Assembly (NCBI GenBank): GCA_035610835.1
Contig: CM069452.1
Location: forward strand, 4,430,171 to 4,494,170
DNA length: 64,000 nt
DNA from: Ophiura sarsii
Lineage: Eukaryota; Echinodermata; Ophiuroidea; Amphilepidida; Ophiuridae
Reading direction: 5' to 3'
Shown here: one piece after another, positions 1 to 10,300 of the stretch
Layout of the letters: each line of letters opens with the position of its first letter
Position numbering within the stretch: position 1 is the first letter of the stretch
Notes under the pieces: generated by a model
What the model saw: the letters and a program-made list of their open reading frames with translations, nothing else
What the model was told of the DNA's origin: nothing
Databases searched by the model: none
Program-made: the position numbers and the translations under genes

Positions 1-39
1 ACATACATGCAAGCACTGTACAATGTCCTATATTGTTCG

Positions 40-194
40 GGTAGCAGTATGGTACGTGTAGAAGTTCCAAGTATGCAAATGAGAATTATGAGATTTATTT
101 TGTTGTGAGTACTAGTGTGTTATGTGTGATAGAGCATGACATTTTATTCAGTGAGATATTTGCATACTTGGGACTTCTACACCATAACGCTACC
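40..194. mobile_element. Short inverted-repeat element (MITE) upstream of the TRIM gene
   Basis: About 155 bp whose ends are inverted copies of each other: GGTAGC near 40 and its complement at 189-194, then GTAGAAGTTCC/AAGTATGCAAAT and the matching complement before 180. A diverged copy sits at 47119-47250. It ends about 130 bp before the TATA-like box of the TRIM gene. No target duplication was resolved. Confidence 0.6.
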
Positions 195-326
195 ATTGTT
201 TGTGCAATACTACACTGGCACCACACAAGTTTTGTATGCAGTTGACATATTCCATCACTTGAAGTGTAAAAATCTATGAAATTGGACATGACCTTCGAGC
301 GCCTCAGGACAGCCCTGTACAAACCA

Positions 327-334
327 TATATATA
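327..334 (+). promoter_or_regulatory. TATA-like box of the TRIM gene
   Basis: TATATATA occurs 87 bp before the ATG at 421, a spacing compatible with a short 5' UTR and no upstream intron. Inferred from position only; no transcript evidence is available. Confidence 0.4.
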
Positions 335-420
335 GATCCTCGAGGATCTATGCCTACTTACTACATAGCTTTCAACAGGTGAAGAGATCGAGTCTTTGAT
401 TTTGGTCATACCAGGTCGTC

Positions 421-2154
421 ATGGCACACTCATACGCCGACAGTATAGAAGAAGAATTGACTTGCTGTGTGTGTTTTGAACTCTTCATTGATCCACACAC
501 GCCTAAAGATTTGAACTGTCCGCATGTGATATGTGAATTGTGTCTCAAACACCTAGTCAAGGACAGTGCTATAGATTGCCCACAATGCCGCATGATAACC
601 AGATTGTCGAAAGATGGTGTGGCAGCTTTAAAGACCAACCTTGGTATTCGCAATCTTTCAGAGAAGCACAAGAAACATTTGCAAAAGCAAGAGCAGCAGA
701 GTCATCCTTCATCACAGAGCAGAATCCAGGATGACCCGGTTCCTGTTTGCCCAGACCATGGGGAAAAGATGCATTTCTACTGTGTGACTTGCAATGTCCT
801 TGTGTGTCGTGCTTGTACTGTGGTCAATCACAAGCAACCTCAACATGAAATTCAAGATGTGAAAGTGTTACGTAGGGAGAAGACGAAACTATCGGATGCT
901 ACGATCAACAAACTAGAACAAGATATTCTGCAGTATGAGAAGAAATCTCGCGAAATTGGTGGAACCGAACAGAAAATTCTGTCATCTATCAAGACTGAAG
1001 AGGGGAAAATTGACAGAGCGGTGGCCTTATTAGTGCAACAAAGCAACACTCTAAAGGCTGAAATCAGAAGCAAGAATGATACTAAGTTAAAGCTGTGCCA
1101 GAAAAAGAAGGAGTCACTGCAGAAACAAGTGCATGAATTACGGAGCATAGTCGCAGAAACTAGAGCAGTCGTGGAGGGAACATCGAGTCATGACTTTATA
1201 ATGCAACACAAGGCACTGATGGATAAGATTAAGGCAATACCAGCCTATGGCGAAGAGGGACTGGTTCAATATCAGCCTGGGGAGGTGGAATTCAAGGTGG
1301 AGCAGGTGGCACTGAAATTGGGTACAATAACGGTGAAGCAGATTGGTCAGGGTGGTGTGAAGAAGAGGAATACTGTTGGATTGGTAAGGAAGATACAGGA
1401 GACTGCTAAATTGGAAGGTTTTTCTATAGATATATGCAGCATAGCATCAAATAGATCTGGTGACATCCTTGCAATCAGTGAAAATAATGTATTGCACATA
1501 TACTGTAAGCAATCAAATGGTCAGTACAAGAAACAAACAAGTCTAAATGCATTTCCCTCTCAGTTTTATGGCGACTGTTATGTAGCGATAGCAGCAGATG
1601 GAAAGTACTTTGTAGCCAAAGGAAGATCCATCCATGTGTATTCTACATCAAGACAATTTCAGCGTGTTTGCTACACTGCACCTCTACATACCAATATTGG
1701 TGAGAGACTGTCATGTATCACCACTACCAAGGATGGCAGGATTATTGCAGGAGACTTTGCCCGGTCTGTCATTACAGTACACACACCTGATGGTATGACG
1801 GTGCTGAAGACAATCAACACAAGTATCAGGCCAGGCAGGATTGCTGCTATCAACAACACACGTGTCGCAATAGGTCAGTACGACAAGGTGTGTGTGATTG
1901 ACTTGGAGTCAGGTAGAGAAACTCTCAGTATTGACATTGATTGGATATCGGCAGTTTGCTATGATGAAGAGACTGACAGTTTACTGATTGGAAGGAATGG
2001 TGGGATAGATCAGTACAGTCTGCTCACCGGTCACAAAATTGCATGTATAGAACAGGAGGACTTGCATCCAATAGCTATAATCTTCGCAGGTGATGGTATG
2101 CTGGCTGTAGGTTGCAAGACCAAGACAGTCAAACTATACACAGCTTCAGTTTAG
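421..2154 (+). CDS. TRIM-like RING/B-box/coiled-coil protein with C-terminal beta-propeller-like region
   Basis: Single-exon gene of 577 aa, probably a cytoplasmic E3 ubiquitin ligase. The N-terminus carries a complete C3HC4 RING (C15, C18, C33, H35, C38, C41, C53, C56). A B-box 2 follows (C110, H113, C121, C124, C129, C132, H137, H142). Residues about 150-260 are charged and heptad-like, as expected for the TRIM coiled coil. Residues about 335-577 have repeated beta-rich blocks resembling an NHL/WD40-type propeller, not a B30.2/SPRY domain. The ATG has a G at +4 and follows a TATA-like box. It lacks introns, like many lineage-expanded TRIM genes of marine invertebrates. If HYKK continues leftwards out of the window, this gene sits antisense inside one of its introns. 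The ligand and substrate cannot be told from sequence; the RING/B-box call is firm and the propeller call moderate. Confidence 0.9.
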   Translation: MAHSYADSIEEELTCCVCFELFIDPHTPKDLNCPHVICELCLKHLVKDSAIDCPQCRMITRLSKDGVAALKTNLGIRNLSEKHKKHLQKQEQQSHPSSQSRIQDDPVPVCPDHGEKMHFYCVTCNVLVCRACTVVNHKQPQHEIQDVKVLRREKTKLSDATINKLEQDILQYEKKSREIGGTEQKILSSIKTEEGKIDRAVALLVQQSNTLKAEIRSKNDTKLKLCQKKKESLQKQVHELRSIVAETRAVVEGTSSHDFIMQHKALMDKIKAIPAYGEEGLVQYQPGEVEFKVEQVALKLGTITVKQIGQGGVKKRNTVGLVRKIQETAKLEGFSIDICSIASNRSGDILAISENNVLHIYCKQSNGQYKKQTSLNAFPSQFYGDCYVAIAADGKYFVAKGRSIHVYSTSRQFQRVCYTAPLHTNIGERLSCITTTKDGRIIAGDFARSVITVHTPDGMTVLKTINTSIRPGRIAAINNTRVAIGQYDKVCVIDLESGRETLSIDIDWISAVCYDEETDSLLIGRNGGIDQYSLLTGHKIACIEQEDLHPIAIIFAGDGMLAVGCKTKTVKLYTASV

Positions 2155-3880
2155 TCCTTGCACAGTAACTATACTACAGATTATGTATGCTACATGGACT
2201 CTGCCATCATTATGTATGACAATAATAACTATGATCGTAATGACTTTGATAATGCTGTAGAAATAGATACCACATTGTCTTGTGTAAAAAAACACCGAAA
2301 ACATCTTGAAATATTTAGTTAAGCTCCAATTCAGTGTTTTTCACATACAATTTACAATTTTCACTTCAAATTCCTCACATTTTTATTTCTTCTCAGAAAA
2401 GCACCATGTTACACTAAATTGTTCCCTTTTCACTAAGATGAAACTATTCCACTATTTTACATAAAACCCTGACTATTTATTGTTCAAAGTTCACTTCTAA
2501 TGAAAGCCCCTATCAAAAGATTTCAAGCCCCTGGGTATTTTTAGAGACAATGCGGTGAATGTTCATTAATTAACTGGTGGTAGACCAAGTAAATAACGCA
2601 CCTGTATAACAGGACATTTAACTTAATTTGAAACATTTTTTTTATTAAACTTAGGATAATGGCAGCAGCCCTAGTTCACCATAGTCTACTGTTGACAATG
2701 GCTAGATATCATAACAATGTACAAAACATGTACAAAAGTGCATGGACAGTTACAGTGTTATGGCCAAGTCACTAAATCACAAATTATTATGAATAGCGGG
2801 ACACCCATCCTTCCGACGGGCTCCCACTAGTAAGTCGGGCCTACCAGCTCCTACAAAATGAAACAACACATTTATAAGTGATAGAAACTAAGAATGTGAG
2901 AATACATTAATGAGTTCAAAAAAATGCAGGCCTATTTTCTGACCTGAAATTGAATGATTTCCGTCATACCCCATATCCCATACATAAATATATAATTCAT
3001 GCCCAATTCTGACCTGAAATTAATTAATCCTAGCTATATGCTGCCATGGTTTATACTTTTAATAAACCACATTATTTCATTACACCCTGTGGCCCTCCCT
3101 GTTATGCAATTTAGTATTATTCAAATCTTGTGAATTATCAGGAATTTTGGCGGGAGCTACCACAGAGTCAAATCACACATTTGACACCATGTGTTACGCT
3201 ATTTAGATTTACCATACCATGTGTTTAGTCTCATCAGAAACCACATTATTTCATTACCTTAATGTATTTCAATACATGTAGGTTATGTCACATTTCTTCA
3301 CGGCTTTTGAATCCCGATGAAAGCCTGACAAGTATCAATGTAAATAATCAATAACAGCAGTTCTTGTTTATGTTCAAAATATATTAAAAAAACAAGTGCC
3401 ACTCGTATTTCACCTTTTCTTCATTCGAAAAAAGAACCACGTTATTTGTACTAATGGTTGGGATTAGACTGTTGTTGATTTGGTTATTGAATGCCTGCTT
3501 TTTCGCACGGTTTTGGTAAGGACATGCCAGGCCCCTGCTGCCCCAAACGATACACAAGTGTAAGGGCCTGGTGTAACTCTTTAGCGCAAATGTGTTGTTT
3601 GGGTCTATACGTTTAATATTGTTTTATTTAGACCTGATCATAGATCCCCTGACTACCCTAATCCAGTGTCCAGCAAGGCTCCGTGACCAAATACATGCTC
3701 ATGATGCAAAAACACAGTGGTCATAAACTCATCACAAAAAGTATCGAGACACTTAAAAATTATCCAATAATTAACGGCCCGAAAGAGTATAGATTAATCA
3801 AAGCAAAAAATCCAGTGCATATTTTATAATTTACAGCGATGATTGTAACTTTTGAAACTGGACCACGACCATTGAAATGA
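2155..3880. other. Intergenic or intronic sequence, no gene recognised
   Basis: AT-rich sequence after the TRIM stop codon. I looked on the minus strand for the missing HYKK catalytic-loop exon (an HGD-x-N type motif) and found none. No ORF of note. Confidence 0.5.
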
Positions 3881-3943
3881 CAATAACTCCGCTCTGCAAC
3901 ATCGTATCGCAACAATCAAGGTGTCAAATATGCAAGAATTAAC

Positions 3944-4140
3944 TGAGGTACTTCTCAGTTTCTTATTCTCAACCATGTAGAGAATAGCAGAACATTGTTT
4001 GATTTAAAGCTAACATTAAAAAAATTATACCCTTTCTTAGATGTGCCATCATTCGCACAACCTCCTTCCCGTTAAAGATATTAACAACCAATTCAGTCAT
4101 ATTTTCAGATCTTACTCCCTAACACACATAGAAAAGCAAT
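3944..4140 (-). pseudogene. Two decayed tandem copies of the 3' part of HYKK exon 3
   Basis: On the minus strand, just downstream of HYKK exon 3, about 4022-4125 repeats the 3' half of that exon plus its donor region. It still reads as a diverged version of the exon end (…VVNIF..KEVVRMM.HLRKG), but with a stop upstream and a weakened donor. A further fragment of the same unit is visible at about 3944-3990. The flanking intron is repeated too, so the unit spanned the exon-intron border. Neither copy has an acceptor site, so they should not be spliced in. Confidence 0.65.
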
Positions 4141-4173
4141 AAACTGTTTAAATCAAAATTAAGTATTATGTAC

Positions 4174-4366
4174 CTTTTCTTAGCTGTCCCATCTTTGGGA
4201 CAACCTCCTGCTGGAAATCATTAATGACCGACTCAATTGTACTTCTAAGCTTCTTATCTTCTACCACATAGAGCAGAGGGGTATATCTAGGCACAGTAGT
4301 AAGGGACCATGGTGAATTGTCTCCATAATGGGTCATGACTGGTAGATGGTCACTGTGAGGATAGTC
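4174..4366 (-). CDS. HYKK: HYKK coding exon 3
   Basis: 193 nt, phase 0 in and phase 1 out. A polypyrimidine-like tract and CAG acceptor lie just above 4366, and the donor GTACAT follows at 4173. It encodes the region ending in VVPKMGQLRK, the segment preceding the catalytic loop in the family. Partial copies of this exon lie immediately downstream at 3944-4140. Confidence 0.8.
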
Positions 4367-7300
4367 CTGTGAACAGTTAAAAACAATTGAAAACAGTCAA
4401 TATTGTGTATTCTATAACACATGCATCAAAGTATCAGACGCGGGCATCAATCATCGAGGAGTGGGGGGGGGAATCACATAAAGGGATGGGTTGCGTTTTA
4501 GCAAGAATTGAGGGTGTGATTTTGTGCTGGAAAATCCATAAACATGTGTCCTGTTTTGCAAAAATCATGAAAAACACAGCCGTATTGAGGTAGAAAAGCT
4601 CTTTATACAGGTGAATGAAGGTGCTGTGCTCTGTTAATATAAACAAAAATGGCCAAAATATGTACATACATGTAGTGTGGAAAAAATTCAACAAAAGTGG
4701 CTAAGTGGCCTGTGAAATAATTATATGCATATCAGTTACATGTATTTATCTTTGATTTGTAGGCTAGACGCCTCAGATCCATTTCATAGATAAATTACAA
4801 AGATATTGGATTGATGCCCACATGAGGTACTCATATTATTTTATGATGAGGATGTGTACCATTGAGGGTCTGAAACCCTAGGTCTGTATTTACGGGGGTT
4901 CTCTACCTCAACACCCTGGCTGATTTGACTATTTTGTATGATTTTTGCAATTTGCACTCCCATGATCAGGCAACCATTGGAGCTCTGGGTACAGCTACAT
5001 GTACATAATACCCTGTGAGGAACACTCTTTTTTCACAACCAGTCTTGATAACTAATAAGTCGGTTGCATAGACTGTCCCAATAACAGCCCCATCAACGGC
5101 GGCCTCAAAATCTTTTGGGCGCATTCGTTTGCGATATTGTTAGACGACTGAAGGATTTAATCTAGGTTATTGCCTGTTTCTAGTTGCTAGTCTAGGTTGT
5201 AGGTTGTTGCCTGTTTCCATTTAAACCATAAACACCATGAAACCATGCTTGGAAACTATGCTGGTAGCCCAGGCACCCTCAGTCTATATCTCCCTGGGCA
5301 ATACTTGGTATGGGAAAGTTTTGGTGGTGTGACTGAATGTCTAGGACAAGGATGTCCATGCTGGGCAAGCTATAAAATGGCGAAGCAGGCAATCAAAAGG
5401 TGAAGAAAATCTTAAGATTTTCCAGTTGACTCCATGGTGCAATCAGTTAGGTGCTGGCCTTCCGTGCTGGCGACCCTGGTTTCGATCCCCGGCGCAGCCT
5501 TATTTTCTCCCCCAAATTTGACCTGTTATTTCTCCTGTGGGCTGCTAATCTTATTCACAAAAACACGCCAGAGGAGTAAGGGTTAATTACGCAATATTAT
5601 GTGCTTTTTTCAATTGTTTTGCATATCTTTATTTCTCTCTTATAATGATGAAGTTTGTCCATCTGGAAAGACTTTCTGGACTCATAAATCTGTAGAGCAT
5701 GTGTGGTCCAGTGGAATAGCGCAGGACTCCTAATCATAAAGTTGCTGGTGCCAATGTGTTTGTGTCCTTGGGCAAGGCACTTAGTCTACAGTCATCACAA
5801 TAAGTAACTGACCAAGTTATAAACATGCTGATAACTCTAAAAGTATAACTCCCAGGGCTCAAGATAACCTTTTTTTTTACCGGGAGCTACTTTTTTCAAA
5901 AGTAGCGCCCGGATCATGGAATTTATTGAAAACCAGGAGCTACTTTCATTCTACCGGGAGTTAACTTTTTATTAAATCAAATAAGCTTTAAGAGCATACA
6001 TCTTTTGTTCAGTAAAATGAGTATTTTTGTGCTAACATTTGGCTGTTATGAAATGTGGAGACTTCCAAATAACATATTCGACTTAGATTTTAAACAAAAT
6101 ATCCAGCGTGGCAACATTGGCAATTCAAAATTCGATGTCTTGGGCAAGCTTCCTTCAACGGGCACTGGTTTGGGCAAAATATCAGCAAATATCAGCGCTC
6201 GGTTGTTAATTTTTTAGCATTACCGGGCGCTATGGCAGAAGGACGAGGGGTAAAAATCGCCCAGCGCCTGCTTATCTTGAGCCTTGATAACTCCTACATA
6301 AACATATTTAATTATAAAGTTGTTGAGGAATTTCTCTTCTTGAATTTGAGATATTACATGCTAAGAATGGTTGATTAATGAGGAAGTTACCATCCCAAAA
6401 GTCTGATTTTCATTTTAATATTTTCTTTTCAACACGGGGAGAGTATGACAGGTAAAGTGTGTGTGCCGTATTGATTAACCGAAACAATGCCACTGGCCGA
6501 CTATCCAACAACCAGGCCATCGACAGGTGAATTGGCACTACCACTACCAGTAATCAATAATTTGCCGGTCTGAGTCCTTGTGTTGAAAATGTGAAAATGA
6601 AAATCAGACTTGACAGTACATTTGGGATTGTAACTTCCTTAATAATCAGTCATTCTATAGCGTGTAATATCTCAAATTCAAGAGGAGACATTTCTCAACA
6701 TGTTTATAATTTAATATGTTTATGTAGGAGTTATACTTTTAGAGTTATCAGCACATTTATTAATTACCTGGTCAGTTACTTTTGACTGTACATTGCCTAT
6801 TAGGGGGTCACTGTATAGTGGTTATGTATGTGTGTTCATGTTGGTTTATGTCGCAACTTGGCGCTGATTTAGCTGCTGCCTGAATGTTGCATTGTTTAAT
6901 AATGTATTTAATTTGTAATGTTGTTCCAATTCAGCCGGTTGTGATGACAATAAAATTAAGACCTTTATTATTATATTATTATTCTATCTTGACTGTACTT
7001 TCCGTGAAAACTATCACAGGAACCTTACTAAATCAAGGAATTTTTCAAACTCAGTTGTTTTGATTTTCATGATAAATCATTCCATACTATTCTGTTCACT
7101 TGCGATTGTAGCCTGAAACGGGCCTGAAACACTGTAATAGGTATCAACACGGTGTCAATTCATGGAATTATATTCATGGAATTATATTCATGAAAACAAA
7201 AAAACACTCAGAAAATCATTTGTCTGAGTAGTTTATTTCAACATCAAGCCATGATTTTGAAGTAATTAAGAATCATATCACTCTGTAACTTAGAAGATCT

Positions 7301-10300
7301 TTACAATTCATCATCAAAAATGCAAATCAAGAAAATCTGCTTTCAGATTAAAATCAATGATAGAGGGCATCACTTGGAAAAGATCACATAATATGACTTT
7401 AACGGTAACCAATAACAGGGTGACAACTAGATTGATTGATTGATCTCAAAACCAATTTCCTCAAACCAATACAAATATTTTAGTACAGTATGTACTTTCT
7501 GTAATTAATAACATGTCAAAACTTTAACTTCTTATCAAAACAAAGATAAAAACAATTAATTCAGAGGATTTTTGAAGTCATTGCTTTTATGCACATATTT
7601 CTAATATCTTATTCTGCAGAAGTACAGCTTTCTATATTATATCATGTAAAGAACTTTCAGTTTCAACTATTTGTTTTGATTGTTAGGCCCAAAAAAATAA
7701 TATGTTTGGTTGCCCTCCAGAGAGAAAAAAATTGTGGGTCGGTGGGTAGGTAAGTAGGTAGGTTTTGTTTGCTTTTTTTCATACACCGGGCTTCGACAAA
7801 AAGTGCAATTTATACATGGAATGTATAAACGCAATATTTTTGACTTACATTCGATAAATTGGACTTGATGACAAATAAGCCTATATCAGACTGAACCCAC
7901 ATCTATATATTCAGTTATTTTTTCCAAGAACAGAATAAAGCAGTAATTTTTACCCCATTCTTTAATCCTAACCCTAGAATTTGGCAGTGGGGATGGAACT
8001 AAGAACAGTGGGAGGGGTTAAAAACAAATTATGTCCGCCGGCCACGGGAATCGAACCCGGGTCGGCTGCGTGACAGGCGAGAAATACCACCACTCAGCCA
8101 CAGGGGAGGGAGGGCTTCACAGGCTAAAATATTGGAGATCATATATACCCGTATTTTAGTGCTACATGAGATAGAACTTGTGTGCGCGCAAGCCAAGTGG
8201 TGCTGACTATGTTGTTTCTGTGTTATGTAGTAGGGTTCGGGTTAATGATAAGTAATCAGTCAATAATAGACTGGATATGAAAGAGACTACATTGAATAGT
8301 TGACATGCCCCTCCACCCCCTACCCCAAGATATGTAACAGCTAATCAGAGCTAACATTAACTTTCACAAGCACTGGAAACTAATACAACTAAAAAGAACT
8401 TTCATATTTGTTCACAAAACATGGAAATTCATCACCCACACCATACATGTTCCACTGTGTTAAAGGTATATTATGTGATCTTTCCAGGGAACGCCCTCAA
8501 CATCGAAAAAAAAATTGAAAGCAGATTTTCTTGCAGATTTACATTTCTGATCATAAATCATGCATATATTCCAAGTTACAGGGCGATACGATTCTTAATT
8601 ACTTCAAAATCATGGTTTTAGAGTGAAAATAAAGTGTCAGGATTCCGACAGTTTATATTTTTCACTCTAAATTCACTCTAAAACCATGATTTTGAGGTAA
8701 TTAGAAATCGTATCGCTCTGTAACTTGGAATGTATGTATGATTTATGATCGGAAATGTAAATCTGCAAGAAAATCCACTTTCTAAAAAAAATCATGAATA
8801 GAGGGCGCTCTCTGGAAAAGATCACATAATATGCCTTTAATATCAAACACAAGTTATTGCAAGTAGAGCAACCGTCACATGATCACCAGAAATTGAATGT
8901 ATGTTTCATTATAGCGAATGGTATATCAAACCAAGACACAGTTTAGTTTGTGTTTCAAGCTATGCACACACCCCCCACCACAACATGGCATCGGTCATAC
9001 AATTCATCACACTGTGTGTCACTCTAGCCATATTTTCTTGTAGGACCATTACGCCAGGTTCTACAAAATACATCTACCCAACAGGAATTATATCTTGCAA
9101 GCGTTACAACAGTACCAGCGTAGATTGTGCACATAGACAACTAATCAGCATTCCACCACTACCACATATTGAGACAGTGAAGCAGCTTGATATCAGCCTG
9201 AATAGAATACCACGCTTGCCTAGAAGTATATTCCATGGGTTTCAACAACTTCAGATTCTTGACCTATCCTCAAATCATCTATCCCACCTGGACGAGGGGG
9301 CATTTATCGGCATTGGCGAGTTACAAACTCTTAATTTGTCAGTCAATTACTTATCTGAACTACCACATAATATATTCAATGGACTAAATCACTTACAAAG
9401 GCTTGATCTCAGTTCAAACTTTATAGGAACTATACCTGATGGTCTATTCGACAGACTAGGCAAGCTGCAATTCCTCCATCTTGATCATAACGAAATAGAC
9501 AATCTGACAACCTCATATTTTCAAGATCTCCACAGTTTACGTGAACTTTACCTCGGTATCAATTATATCTCGAATCTCACTAACGCGACCTTTGCTGGTT
9601 TAGATAATCTGTTGGTACTTGACGTTGTGTTTATATATTCTTTCCCTGTCAAAGAAACATCAGATTTGCCTTTCCTAAAACTAGCATCTCTGCAGGTTCT
9701 CACAATAGATATTGACTGCAACTTAGAATACACAGGTTTATTCACAGGATTGAACAAACTGCAACATCTAGACCTGGCCACGTATGGTGATGCTTGCAAT
9801 TTCACGGATACCGATTTTTGCTCACTCCAATCACTGCGCTCATTGGAATTACATAGTACCAGCAATGTAATTTTCAACAAATGCATAAATGAGATGAACT
9901 TTACATCTTTTATTTATTTTCCATATCCATGGATGCATACAGTCCATCAACCCTATGAACTGCTGAATCATCTAACTGATCTGGGCCTTTCCATTACCGA
10001 TATCAACATTGACACACTTGTCCAGAGTTTGGGTAACATGAGTTCCCCACTTGAAAAAATAACCGTTACACTATCTTATTCTGACATATACACTATCATG
10101 CTTCAATCATCAACTCTAAGTGCATGGGCCAAATGGAACTCCTCAATGCACACACTGGACTTACGATTGGAGACTTTTCAGATTGAAGGTTCACCTTTTA
10201 AATGGTTTCCAAAACTTCGCTATCTACGTATTGATGGACGTATAGAAAATGCTGTGTTTTCAAAAAGTGCTTTCAATGGATTAGAAAACTTACAAGAATT

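Larger units (their letters stand above)
5698..6965 (+). repeat. tRNA-headed SINE with LINE-like tail, split by nested insertions
   Basis: The head (GTGTGGTCCAGTGGAATAGC…) and the conserved body phrase CTTGGGCAAGGCACTTAG are followed, after a 1 kb interruption, by CATTGCCTATT, a core with GGCGCTGATTTAGCTGC, and a tail ending AATAAAATTAAG plus ATT repeats. The break falls exactly at a TA dinucleotide that is present on both sides of the inserted element (5787-5788 and 6789-6790). Confidence 0.65.

Noticed and set aside
2790..2860. Short open minus-strand segment after an AG, considered as a HYKK exon
   Set aside because: The translation shows no resemblance to the expected kinase segment.
3660..3720. 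Possible HYKK catalytic-loop exon (HGALLD on the minus strand)
   Set aside because: Lacks the conserved Asp/Asn pattern, has no flanking splice sites in phase, and meets a stop soon after.
8040..8110. tRNA-Asp gene
   Set aside because: Anticodon and T-arm resemblance only; the acceptor stem does not pair. Kept as a tRNA-derived repeat. The same applies to 34918-34985.
8901..8984. Upstream in-frame ATG for the TLR
   Set aside because: It would place 28 polar residues before an otherwise ideal signal peptide; the ATG at 8985 has better context.
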